Positions 34,906 through 41,582 of a DNA stretch of 41,582 nt are shown one piece after another. The stretch is taken from the IMG/VR virus record IMGVR_UViG_3300029319_000071, positions 10,947 through 52,528 of that record. The stretch is one strand, 5' to 3'. The notes beneath the pieces were generated by a model. That model was not told the DNA's origin. It made no database searches and worked only from the letters and a program-made list of their open reading frames with translations. Made by a program: the position numbers and the translations under genes. The first letter of the stretch is position 1, and every line of letters starts with the position of its first letter. This stretch comes from a virus.

Positions 34906-35161
34906 TTGGTTTAAACTCCTGTGTTGTTGCGCGTTTTCTCATCTTTTTCAAGATCTCGCGGTTTTCTTCAATACCTTCTTTTGTCGCTTCGCCAACTTTC
35001 CTATCTGTTTTTCTGTCCTCTGTGACTAGAGTCGTAAAACTACTTGGAACACGAAAGACAAAGGGAGAGCCGCACTCACACTCGTCAACTGTATCTGACA
35101 TAGAGTGCCACTCGTCCCAAGTCTTTTCGCAGGTGTTGCAGCGATAAGTATATTTAGGCAT
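34898..35161 (-). CDS. FmdB-type zinc-ribbon protein, 87 residues
   Basis: The N-terminus MPKYTYRCNTCEKTWDEW with C8/C11 and a later CECG pair (C28/C30) is the FmdB-family zinc ribbon (P.Y.Y.C..C, then C..CG). After residue 40 it becomes a basic helix with many Lys/Arg and Glu. Such small proteins are frequent near phage transcription and structural genes, but their role is not established. Nucleic-acid or protein binding is inferred. The start overlaps the cupin gene stop by eight bases. Confidence 0.75.
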   Translation of the reverse strand: MPKYTYRCNTCEKTWDEWHSMSDTVDECECGSPFVFRVPSSFTTLVTEDRKTDRKVGEATKEGIEENREILKKMRKRATTQEFKPND

Positions 35162-35507
35162 CTGCCCTTCCGTAATCGTCAGAAAGCCTCACAACATCGT
35201 TCAAATGTGGTGTTGACGCTTCCAGTAACGTTACGCCATTTGTCTTTGGGGCAGTAAATCGGTGTATGGTCCCAGGCTTAATCCTGTAAGAATGATTCTC
35301 ACCTAAAACTAAAATGTTGTCTTCGTCATCATTTCTTGATAGGTCAAGGTGCAAACAACCATCCTCTACGAAGACCGTCTCATCTTTTTCGTTGTGGTAC
35401 TGTCTTGACAACCTTTGCCCAGGTGCCACATAAATACGCTTTACTACATAAAGCTCAGTATCGATTAATATGTCCTCCCAACCCCAAGGCTTTTCAATCC
35501 GTCTCAT
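35154..35507 (-). CDS. Cupin, mannose-6-phosphate isomerase type II-like
   Basis: This 117-residue single-domain cupin has EKPWGWEDIL at the start, then KRIYVAPGQRLSRQYHNEKDETVFVEDG and later HSYRIKPGTIHRFTAP. That is the pattern of the C-terminal mannose-6-phosphate isomerase domain of ManC (PWG...., PGq.lS.Q.H...E...v..G, i..g..H....). H.....E and the later H are the metal ligands. It would interconvert mannose-6-phosphate and fructose-6-phosphate or act on another sugar phosphate, supplying the sugar cassette upstream. The guanylyltransferase half of ManC is absent. Overlaps the 59-residue gene by 14 bases. Confidence 0.75.
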   Translation of the reverse strand: MRRIEKPWGWEDILIDTELYVVKRIYVAPGQRLSRQYHNEKDETVFVEDGCLHLDLSRNDDEDNILVLGENHSYRIKPGTIHRFTAPKTNGVTLLEASTPHLNDVVRLSDDYGRADA

Positions 35508-35673
35508 CGTCTGCTGCCTTTATTGTTGGGGGGTTCATGATTGTTAGTTCCTGGGTATCTGTATCGACTGCTATTTCAAAGTCACGCAGGATGCCTGTGA
35601 TATCCTGCTGATCCATGATTCCCTTCTGAAGCGCCATCATAATCGCTCCAATCGCTTGATTTGATAATGTCAT
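35494..35673 (-). CDS. Small conserved-looking protein of unknown function, 59 residues
   Basis: This short frame runs from ATG at 35673 to TGA at 35494: MTLSNQAIGAIMMALQKG, then IMDQQDITGILRDFEIAVD, then an acidic tail. Its start shares a base with the epimerase stop (TAATG) and its end overlaps the cupin start, the coupling style used throughout this genome. It also fills what would otherwise be a 165-base gap. The N-terminal half is an amphipathic helix with methionines. Function unknown; I did not find a motif. Confidence 0.7.
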   Translation of the reverse strand: MTLSNQAIGAIMMALQKGIMDQQDITGILRDFEIAVDTDTQELTIMNPPTIKAADDETD

Positions 35674-36596
35674 TACTTAAACTCCGTATTGTTTCTTAAC
35701 TTTGAACGACCTGCGCCATTCATGAACTGGTATAACTGTTTAAAACAATTTTCTATTCCGTCGTGGATTTTGACCTTAGCGGACCAACCCAACTCCTTCA
35801 AGGGCTCCACTTTCGCCCTGGTTGACAGCACGTCGCCTGCACGGGCAGGGTTGTAGTCAAACTCAATGTCTGGAAACCACTTGTGAATGATATCCACAAT
35901 CTCATTTAGAGAGATATTTTCTCCTGTTCCTACGTCAAAAACTTGCCCACCAAAATCCTTACCGCAGTTGGCAGCAAAAATGTTTGCAGCAACAACGTCG
36001 TCAACGTGTACCATGTCTCTTCTATGCTCGCCGTCACCATTGATAAATGGTTTCATGTCATCTCTGATGTGGTGCATCCAGTTCGCAATAGCTGTCGCAT
36101 AGGCATGATCAACCTTTTGATCCTCTGAATATACGTTGAAGTACCTTAGTGACACTGTATCAACATTGTAAAGCTCACTGTACAGCTTGCACTCTAGTTC
36201 AGAGATAAGTTTCTGAAGTGCGTAAGGACTTACAGGACCGTTGCCGTTGCCTAGAACAGAAGATGAGCTAGAAAAGATAACTCGTTTAGCACCTACCTTT
36301 CTTGCAAAGTTCAAAACATTGGTTGTCGAGATAACATTATTTTTCATTGTCTCTACTGGTTTTTCAACACTGTAAAGAACCCTTGGGATGCAAGCCATGT
36401 GAAAAATATACTCTGGCTTGAAGTCAAAATAATGTGGATGAAACGACTCACCGTCAAGACCATGATCTAGGTCGTCATTAATATCGTGCCCCTCTTGAAG
36501 GTCGATTCCAAGAACCTCGTGTCCCTGCTCTTTTAATGCGTTATAGAGTTTGGTTCCGATATATCCTTTGTGTCCGGTTACTAAACATCTTGACAT
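35673..36596 (-). CDS. NAD-dependent sugar epimerase/dehydratase
   Basis: This 307-residue extended short-chain dehydrogenase begins VTGHKGYIGTKL (TGxxGxxG, NAD binding). It has SSSSSVLG around 110-118 and the catalytic Y-x-x-x-K in SPYALQK (near 125-129), followed by RYFNVYSEDQ and the substrate-binding HRRDMVHVDDV. This matches UDP-glucose/UDP-N-acetylglucosamine 4-epimerase-type enzymes (GalE/WbpP family). It would make a nucleotide sugar for the cassette. ATG at 36596 follows the previous gene by ten bases. Exact sugar cannot be read from sequence. Confidence 0.85.
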   Translation of the reverse strand: MSRCLVTGHKGYIGTKLYNALKEQGHEVLGIDLQEGHDINDDLDHGLDGESFHPHYFDFKPEYIFHMACIPRVLYSVEKPVETMKNNVISTTNVLNFARKVGAKRVIFSSSSSVLGNGNGPVSPYALQKLISELECKLYSELYNVDTVSLRYFNVYSEDQKVDHAYATAIANWMHHIRDDMKPFINGDGEHRRDMVHVDDVVAANIFAANCGKDFGGQVFDVGTGENISLNEIVDIIHKWFPDIEFDYNPARAGDVLSTRAKVEPLKELGWSAKVKIHDGIENCFKQLYQFMNGAGRSKLRNNTEFK

Positions 36597-36606
36597 TTAC
36601 TTCTCC

Positions 36607-37551
36607 TTATTGCTGTGCGTTGAAGCTGTCAACACAAATCTTCACAGCCTCTTCTACCTTGACCGTAGGAGAGAATCCTAGTTCCTCTTTAGCACGGTCA
36701 ATGCTTGGTATTCTAATCTTTACGTCATCGGCGTATTCTTTGACAGTTTCAAACTGTAACTCTTCCTCTCCATTATATATCATTTTTGCCAATTGTTTCA
36801 TAGTTATTGGCTCTGGATTTCCAAGATTATACGTTTTATTGTCTGTTTTGTCAATAAAAGAGAACTTTGCGATGGCAGAGGCAATATCCTCAATCCAAGT
36901 AAAGCACCTGATTTGTTCACCGTCGCCAATGATAGGAAGTGGATTCTTCTTTTCGACGATTAGGTTCTTGATATAATCTGCAAAAACATGGCTCATACCC
37001 AATTCTTTTTCACCCTTCTCGTGGGGTGTGATGATATTGAATGGACGCCAAATAACATAGTTGATGTCATACTGTCTGGAGAACGCTCGACAGAGACGCT
37101 CACCGACAAGTTTGCTTAGTCCATAATCGGTCGAGGGAATGATAGAGTCATCCACGTCAGACTCAGTGCTGGGATGGTTGTCACAACGCTCGTAAACCAT
37201 CGATGAACTGATGTATGCAACCTTCTTGACTCCGTGTTTCTTCATAGCCCACAGAATGTTTTGATGCAGAACAATATCCTTTGACAGAATATCCGCTGGG
37301 TATTTGTGAAAGCCGCCGACACCATAAATCAGAGCAGCAGCCTGAACAACTCCATCAATACCACTCATGATTGAATCAACAAATGATGGATCTGTTAAAT
37401 CCCCACGAACAAACTCATATGCTCGTTCTCTTTCAATCTCGCCGTAGCGGGCAAAGTTGTCTACGCCAACGACCTCATACCCTTGTTTTAGCAGCAGCGG
37501 AATAACATACTGCATTAGTGATCCCTCAGACCCAGTTACTAAAATTTTCAT
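36607..37551 (-). CDS. NAD-dependent sugar epimerase/dehydratase with altered glycine motif
   Basis: A 314-residue enzyme of the same superfamily as its neighbours. The first motif is TGSEGSLMQ, so the third glycine of TGxxGxxG is replaced (by Met or shifted). It has ISSSMVYE, the catalytic TDYGLSK (near 143-149), WRPFNIITPHEKGE and CFTWIEDIASAI. The family includes UDP-glucuronate decarboxylases, GDP-mannose dehydratases and 4-epimerases. Substrate is unknown. It overlaps the dehydrogenase stop by four bases (ATGA). The changed glycine motif may weaken cofactor binding or the enzyme may bind NAD differently; activity should be regarded as open. Confidence 0.82.
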   Translation of the reverse strand: MKILVTGSEGSLMQYVIPLLLKQGYEVVGVDNFARYGEIERERAYEFVRGDLTDPSFVDSIMSGIDGVVQAAALIYGVGGFHKYPADILSKDIVLHQNILWAMKKHGVKKVAYISSSMVYERCDNHPSTESDVDDSIIPSTDYGLSKLVGERLCRAFSRQYDINYVIWRPFNIITPHEKGEKELGMSHVFADYIKNLIVEKKNPLPIIGDGEQIRCFTWIEDIASAIAKFSFIDKTDNKTYNLGNPEPITMKQLAKMIYNGEEELQFETVKEYADDVKIRIPSIDRAKEELGFSPTVKVEEAVKICVDSFNAQQ

Positions 37552-38342
37552 TTTCTCATTCCCTCAAATACAGTTGTTTTGTATTTATTGTTTTCGTCTA
37601 ATATCATTTTAAAGAAGTCTACATCTAGACCCCTCTCTTTGACCAAGTGATTCAAAGCACTTGTATCTTTTGGCAAACACATGCCGCCAAAGCCTCTTAT
37701 GTTGTGATTACAATCCAAATACACATCAGAGATATTGTTTCTTTCTGTGATTGCGTCTTTCACACTTGTGTAGTTTGCACCTAATGACTCGCATAGTTCA
37801 AAAAAACTATTGGCAAATGTTATCAAGGTGGCGTTATACACGTTATTAAAGTATTTTGTAAGCTCTGCCTCCGTAGGGGTGAGCTTCACAAAGGTGTTTG
37901 GATATTTACCATGGCTCTTCTTAATGACGTCGTACACATCATCTCTGTTGGTTCCAATGACACATAGGTCGTGGTTCTCAACGAAATCTACTATCGCACA
38001 TCGTTCACGCAGAAACTCTGGGACAAAACATATTTTTGTATTCTTGTATTTGTCTGTTAACTTAATAGTTGTCCCTGGAGAGACTGTTGATTTAATGGCG
38101 ATGATGCCACCATACTCTTTCGCTAACAGTTCTTCTACCACTCCCTCCACGATAGAAACATCGCAAGCACCTTCGTCATCGGTAGGGGTTGGCACGCAGA
38201 TATAACACACCTCACAATCAAGTAAATCTTCGATTTTTGTATCGTATTTTATATCGTGGGGCTTAACATTGTGCCCCAGTTTTCTAAAGCCGTGTTCTAC
38301 AGCGGACCCAACGCAGCCGAGCCCGACGATTCCTATATCCAT
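37548..38342 (-). CDS. UDP-glucose/GDP-mannose 6-dehydrogenase, short form
   Basis: A 264-residue enzyme with the Rossmann motif VGLGCVGSAV at residues 6-15. It has CVPTPTDDEG and IAIKSTVSPGT in the first half and FVPEFLRERCA in the middle, and the active-site cysteine in GFGGMCLPKDTSAL (near 230-243). This order is that of Ugd/WecC/AlgD-type dehydrogenases, which oxidise C6 of a nucleotide sugar to a uronic acid in two steps. It stops about 30 residues after the cysteine motif, so the C-terminal nucleotide-binding domain of the usual 390-450-residue enzymes is missing. ATG at 38342 (preceded by GGGAG and in a TAATG overlap) is preferred over ATG 38357. Confidence 0.85.
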   Translation of the reverse strand: MDIGIVGLGCVGSAVEHGFRKLGHNVKPHDIKYDTKIEDLLDCEVCYICVPTPTDDEGACDVSIVEGVVEELLAKEYGGIIAIKSTVSPGTTIKLTDKYKNTKICFVPEFLRERCAIVDFVENHDLCVIGTNRDDVYDVIKKSHGKYPNTFVKLTPTEAELTKYFNNVYNATLITFANSFFELCESLGANYTSVKDAITERNNISDVYLDCNHNIRGFGGMCLPKDTSALNHLVKERGLDVDFFKMILDENNKYKTTVFEGMRK

Positions 38343-39181
38343 TATTGTTTCTCCCATCTAAACCAGCCGTCGAGTGGAACTTGGCTAAGGTTTTTATTTT
38401 TATCGCCCTTCCATTCTCGCCATGGTCCATAAACCCCAACCTTGGAGGCATCGCTCAAAACCGCTGCCCACCAAGACAAGGTGCCATGCTCAAAAAGAAT
38501 ATTATCAAACGTTCTAATAAACTTAAAATCTTCAGCTACATCCCGCTTTTCCACTATTGGACTATGTTTTTTAAACCCATCAATAAGATCGTTAATATAT
38601 TTTACAGACTCAGACAGCGGGACGCGCTGTGATGCTGGAATATTAACGTGAAACTTAGTGTTACTAAGTTGGTCAGCAGTTATGTTTTCCCATTTTGGCA
38701 TGTCCGTAACAATATGCAGCTTATCAAAGTCGAATTTTGAGACAGCGTTTAGATAATCTTCTACTTTAGGTTTTAGATAAAACTCGTTTTTCATGAAAAG
38801 TCTGTCGCCGGTCCTCATGTGGACAACAAGGTCTCTATTATTTCTTTTTTGTAAGGGTCCAAACCAACTTTTTATTTTATCTAAATTGTCGATGTAAAAA
38901 GTATAGTCTTCAAAATAACCTGTAAGAAACAAGTTTTGCCCCTTTACCCTGCTGTCATATGCCATTTTATACGTTTTGTCACTGATATTTAAGGCTTGAG
39001 GTAATCTTTTTTGCTCAACCCTCACTCCAAGATCCTGAAGACCTTTAATTGCATAATAATCCTGCGATGGTGGAATCACGTAACATGAAGTTTCGTGGTG
39101 CTCTGCCAGCAATCTGCAAGCAACGTATTGAAAAATGTTATTGCCAAAGCCGTTTGTCAACTGGACAGCCACTTCAGACAT
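38342..39181 (-). CDS. Glycosyltransferase family 11-like (fucosyltransferase)
   Basis: This 279-residue protein carries the pattern of alpha-1,2-fucosyltransferases. LTNGFGNNIFQYVACRLLA (residues 8-26) matches GGLGNQ.FQYa.a..la. VVHMRTGDR near 119-127 matches V.IR.GDy, whose arginine binds GDP-fucose. FEHGTLSWWAAVLSD near 233-247 matches S.STFSWWaawL. Such enzymes add fucose from GDP-fucose to a glycan. A GDP-fucose synthase-like gene lies three genes upstream, at the right edge. The first glycine of the N-terminal motif is Thr-Asn here, so the acceptor may differ. Translation is coupled on both sides by TAATG overlaps. Confidence 0.72.
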   Translation of the reverse strand: MSEVAVQLTNGFGNNIFQYVACRLLAEHHETSCYVIPPSQDYYAIKGLQDLGVRVEQKRLPQALNISDKTYKMAYDSRVKGQNLFLTGYFEDYTFYIDNLDKIKSWFGPLQKRNNRDLVVHMRTGDRLFMKNEFYLKPKVEDYLNAVSKFDFDKLHIVTDMPKWENITADQLSNTKFHVNIPASQRVPLSESVKYINDLIDGFKKHSPIVEKRDVAEDFKFIRTFDNILFEHGTLSWWAAVLSDASKVGVYGPWREWKGDKNKNLSQVPLDGWFRWEKQ

Positions 39182-39876
39182 TAATGACTCCTATTGACAA
39201 ACAGTAGGTCGCCGGTTGGTCCTCTGCCTGAAAGTTCTTCAATGACTCTAAAGCCTTTCTCGTCTAATAGTTTAATTGTATCTTGTCGTGACATGGAGCC
39301 CTCGTACATCATTTCACCATACTCTGTCCAAATAAACTTTATATTTTTTATTTCATCGCCCATGCCGAGGATGACATCTTTTTCTGCGCCTTGGACATCG
39401 ATCCAAGCCAGGTCAACATGTCGAATATCTCTTTCGCAAGCCCAGTCATCATACCTTTTGGATTTTACTTTTATAGTCTCTCCAAGGACATGTTGGTAGC
39501 CTTTTTTAAGCGAGGAGGAACCAGAGTTGTTTAGCTTGCCTTTTTTGTAATCTTGCTCGCTAATCCAGTCATATTTGTTTGGTACATCAGTTGGCTGATA
39601 TTCTTGATAAGACTGAAAGAACTCTAGTTCTCCTTCTACATCGGATAACGCTAGTTCTATTAGTTCTATTCTATGGTCGTTAACGTGTTTCTTGAATATT
39701 TCAATAGAGCGTGGATCGGGCTCAAATGCAAAAACACGAGCAAGCGGAAAAGCCTCCGTGAATCGCACAGAGTCCTCTCCGAAATGAGCGCCGATTTCAA
39801 CTATGGTTGGATCAGTTCGGTTAATAATAACCTTGAACATATTAAACTTTCTTGTGTATTTTTTCATCCAACTCAT
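39181..39876 (-). CDS. FkbM-family methyltransferase
   Basis: A 231-residue SAM-dependent methyltransferase. The SAM motif is VEIGAHFGEDSVRF (about 26-39), followed by VFAFEPDPRSIEIFKKH and LALSDVEGELEFF. The later IDVQGAEKDVILGM near 157-170 is the FkbM signature (lk.DiqGaE..vl.G). Family members usually O-methylate sugars in glycans and polyketides, so it likely decorates the glycan made by neighbouring genes. The ATG directly follows the stop of the Mpo1-like gene (TAAATG). Confidence 0.85.
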   Translation of the reverse strand: MSWMKKYTRKFNMFKVIINRTDPTIVEIGAHFGEDSVRFTEAFPLARVFAFEPDPRSIEIFKKHVNDHRIELIELALSDVEGELEFFQSYQEYQPTDVPNKYDWISEQDYKKGKLNNSGSSSLKKGYQHVLGETIKVKSKRYDDWACERDIRHVDLAWIDVQGAEKDVILGMGDEIKNIKFIWTEYGEMMYEGSMSRQDTIKLLDEKGFRVIEELSGRGPTGDLLFVNRSH

Positions 39877-40167
39877 TTAAATCTTGATTCTCCCAAGGAG
39901 TATGTCCTTGAACATAATCCAGTCACACGCTTTTGCCCACAAGGGCTTTGAAAACGCTGCTGGTGTGTTATTCTCAAAAAAGAAGTGTCCTGACCATGCA
40001 AATGGATATATAACAAATGGCACCACAGGTAACAAATACCAGTGACTGTAATAGAAAATCATTATCACTGTCAAGATAGTGCTGACCTGACCAATGAAAT
40101 GCATTCTCCTACAGAGCCTATTTTGATGCAGACTTAGGTAAAACTGATAATATTCTTTAAAAGTCAT
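39877..40167 (-). CDS. Mpo1/DUF962-like membrane protein, 96 residues
   Basis: The sequence has the DUF962/Mpo1 pattern: YLSLHQNRLCRRMHFIGQ at residues 10-27, then two hydrophobic segments (about 28-40 and 44-58), then AWSGHFFFENNTPAAF at 57-72 and a final PLWAKACDW. Conserved histidines fit H14, H23 and H61. In yeast, Mpo1 is an Fe(II)-dependent dioxygenase in the alpha-oxidation of 2-hydroxy fatty acids. The bacterial and phage roles are unknown. It lies inside a glycan gene cassette with TAATG coupling. It could act on a lipid of the host envelope, for example on a 2-hydroxy fatty acid of lipid A. That is speculation. Confidence 0.78.
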   Translation of the reverse strand: MTFKEYYQFYLSLHQNRLCRRMHFIGQVSTILTVIMIFYYSHWYLLPVVPFVIYPFAWSGHFFFENNTPAAFSKPLWAKACDWIMFKDILLGRIKI

Positions 40168-41105
40168 TATACGTTCCTGTATTTCAGGCTGTGTTTTACC
40201 AAAGGAATGGTCTTCTTGATTTCTTCAATGCCCTCTTCCAGGCTAACCTTGGTCTCGTAGCCGACATCTTTAATCTTTTCATAAGAAACTTGGTAGTTTC
40301 TCTTATCCACATCCTCTTTGATATCAGCGTGGTGAAAATATGCATCAGGGATCTGCTGATTAATCATATCACACACTTCTCGCTTTGTGTGGTTCATTTT
40401 GTTAGACCCGACATTGTATACGTTAGAAATCATTTTTTCTTGATTGTCTATCGCGAAAACAAAGGAGCGGGCAAGGTCACTAACGTGAATAAATGTTCTG
40501 AGAAAGTGTGACTCATAAATTACAGCGTAGCCCTCAGTCATAGCCTTGTGGGTCAAGTCATTGACAAGAAGGTCGAGACGCATTCTTGGAGATACACCAA
40601 ACGCAGTGGCGAACCTGAAGGCAGTGGAGTTCTTACGACTCATGACAATCTGCTCTGCCTCTGTCTTTGTTCTGCCATAGATTGATAACGGATTTAGAGG
40701 AGTCTCTTCTGTGCAAAGCCCATGAACTTCGCCATAGTTAGAGCCAGTGGAACCAAACAACAAATATTGTTCTTCTTCTAAGACACTAGCCAAAAAGCGT
40801 GTAGCTTGAGTGTTGACTTCATACGACTCTCGCTCACCTTTCAAACGGCACAACGGGAAGCCAACATAGGCTGCTAAATGGATGATAACGTCTTTTCCTT
40901 TGACCAGTGAAGCAACGAGTTTTTCGTCCCTTATATCGCCTTCTACAAAAGAAAAGTTTTCATTATTGATAAACGGAATCAACCTGTCTCCATTACCAAA
41001 CATCAGGTTATCTAAAACTGTAACTTCGTATTCTCTCTTGAGCAACATTGGTATCAATGTCGTGCCAACGTATCCTGCTCCTCCTGTTACTAAAATCTTT
41101 TTCAT
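40167..41105 (-). CDS. NAD-dependent sugar epimerase/dehydratase
   Basis: This 312-residue enzyme begins with an intact TGGAGYVG (TGxxGxxG) motif, followed by VLDNLMFGNG. It has HLAAYVG near 76-82, FGSTGSNYG near 117-125 and the catalytic SIYGRTK near 142-148. The later FLRTFIHVSDLARS (about 202-215) is the usual substrate-binding R.fihV.Dla. It resembles WcaG/RmlB/UDP-glucose 4-epimerase-type enzymes. It lies downstream of another epimerase-like gene and shares a base with it. The nucleotide sugar is undetermined. Confidence 0.87.
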   Translation of the reverse strand: MKKILVTGGAGYVGTTLIPMLLKREYEVTVLDNLMFGNGDRLIPFINNENFSFVEGDIRDEKLVASLVKGKDVIIHLAAYVGFPLCRLKGERESYEVNTQATRFLASVLEEEQYLLFGSTGSNYGEVHGLCTEETPLNPLSIYGRTKTEAEQIVMSRKNSTAFRFATAFGVSPRMRLDLLVNDLTHKAMTEGYAVIYESHFLRTFIHVSDLARSFVFAIDNQEKMISNVYNVGSNKMNHTKREVCDMINQQIPDAYFHHADIKEDVDKRNYQVSYEKIKDVGYETKVSLEEGIEEIKKTIPLVKHSLKYRNV

Positions 41106-41582
41106 TATTTGTCTCCGTTAAAAATGCTATCGTAGTACTCTATGGTGTTTTTAATCCCCTCTCGGTGATTGTAGAACTTAAAATCTTTGAAAGTTTCTAA
41201 GAAACTGTCCTTGCTCATGATTTTGACGGGATCACCGTCCTGAAATGATGTATCAAAGACAATCTCTCCTTCAAAACCGCACACATCTTTGATTGTTTTC
41301 GCAGACTCTGCGATGGAGTAGCCCTTCTCCTGACCCATGTTTAGTGGGTACTCTAGCCCTTCTAGCTCCATTGAGCCAACCAGTGTGTCAATAAAATCAT
41401 CGATGTAAGCCCACTCTCTGATTGGAGAACCAGTGCCCCAAACCACAAACTCTTTGTCACCGGCTTGCTTTGCTTTGAGCATTCTAATAATCATGCCATT
41501 AAGTGCATGAGTGTGGTTAGGGTCTTCAGAGTCTCCCGGTCCATATGTGTTTGGAAACAGGATGTTCACAGACCGAACACCG
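41105..41582 (-). CDS. GDP-L-fucose synthase-like epimerase, 5' end outside window
   Basis: The frame stays open to the right edge (GVRSVN before the GTG at 41569), so the N-terminal NAD-binding half and the catalytic Tyr-Lys lie outside. The visible 159 codons have NILFPNTYGPGD, then HALNGMIIRMLKAK and VVWGTGSPIREWAYIDDF. The last is the strong WGtG.p.REf.y.dD element of GDP-fucose synthase (Fcl/WcaG) and relatives. Stop TAA at 41105 forms TAATG with the next start. A related epimerase is possible, but the motif and the fucosyltransferase-like gene nearby favour fucose. Confidence 0.75.
   Translation of the reverse strand, partial: GVRSVNILFPNTYGPGDSEDPNHTHALNGMIIRMLKAKQAGDKEFVVWGTGSPIREWAYIDDFIDTLVGSMELEGLEYPLNMGQEKGYSIAESAKTIKDVCGFEGEIVFDTSFQDGDPVKIMSKDSFLETFKDFKFYNHREGIKNTIEYYDSIFNGDK

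Noticed and set aside
34814-35029. Plus-strand Cys/Phe-rich frame
   Set aside because: Opposite the zinc-ribbon and membrane genes; composition reflects their reverse complement.
36536-36976. Plus-strand open frame of 146 codons
   Set aside because: Antisense shadow of two epimerase genes with clear catalytic motifs on the minus strand.
1-41582. Absence of GAATTC as proof of site avoidance
   Set aside because: AATT itself is scarce. From about 11 GAATT and 10 AATTC among some 60 AATT, only about two GAATTC would be expected, so zero is not significant by itself. The AATT depletion is the stronger signal.
1-41582. tRNA genes, integrase, attachment sites, insertion sequences
   Set aside because: I looked for cloverleaf-type elements, transposase motifs and terminal repeats and found none that I could support.

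Overview
The window looks like part of the genome of a tailed bacteriophage with a contractile tail, related to the T4-like (marine myovirus) group. All 31 protein genes I can support lie on the minus strand, so transcription runs from right to left. They are packed almost without gaps: most neighbours overlap by 1 to 35 bases, and the longest intergenic gap is 65 bases. The T4-type genes I recognise are a baseplate wedge gp6/J-like protein, a gp25/GPW-like baseplate protein, a gp55-like late sigma factor, a gp47/Mre11-like nuclease, a RuvC-like resolvase and a zinc-ribbon/TOPRIM primase. I see no capsid, portal, terminase, tail-sheath or tape-measure gene, no tRNA and no CRISPR array. The host is unknown. 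A peptidoglycan amidase and a surface-sugar cassette suggest a Gram-negative bacterium.

Layout in the direction of transcription (right to left). (1) 41582-35154 is a sugar/glycan cassette: four NAD-dependent sugar epimerases or dehydratases (the first cut by the window edge), a fucosyltransferase-like enzyme, an FkbM methyltransferase, an Mpo1/DUF962 membrane protein, a short nucleotide-sugar dehydrogenase and a mannose-6-phosphate-isomerase-like cupin. A 59-residue gene also sits here. (2) 35161-33674 holds small proteins and the late sigma factor. (3) 33673-3801 is a 30 kb tail and baseplate module: an amidase-bearing baseplate enzyme, a probable spike-tip protein, two very large proteins of 1573 and 2647 residues, gp25, gp6, a DNRLRE-like protein and a series of probable fibre or appendage proteins. 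(4) 3788-1 is a DNA module: RuvC-like resolvase, primase, an EcoRI-family restriction endonuclease, a Dam-type adenine methyltransferase and an Mre11/SbcD-like nuclease cut by the left edge.

The most striking content is region 4. A 171-residue protein carries the EcoRI catalytic motif (PDGG ... EAKKQG) and the EcoRI recognition motif (GNA.ER..KN), directly followed by an overlapping adenine methyltransferase. Compared with EcoRI, about 20 residues between the two motifs are missing. By hand count the tetranucleotide AATT (the core of GAATTC) is several-fold rarer in the window than TTAA or ATAT, and I found no GAATTC. Together with the downstream Mre11-like nuclease this could be a phage-borne restriction-modification cassette used to destroy host or competitor DNA, in a role like that of T4 endonucleases II/IV plus gp46/47. 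That role is inference. The motifs and gene order are read directly from the sequence.
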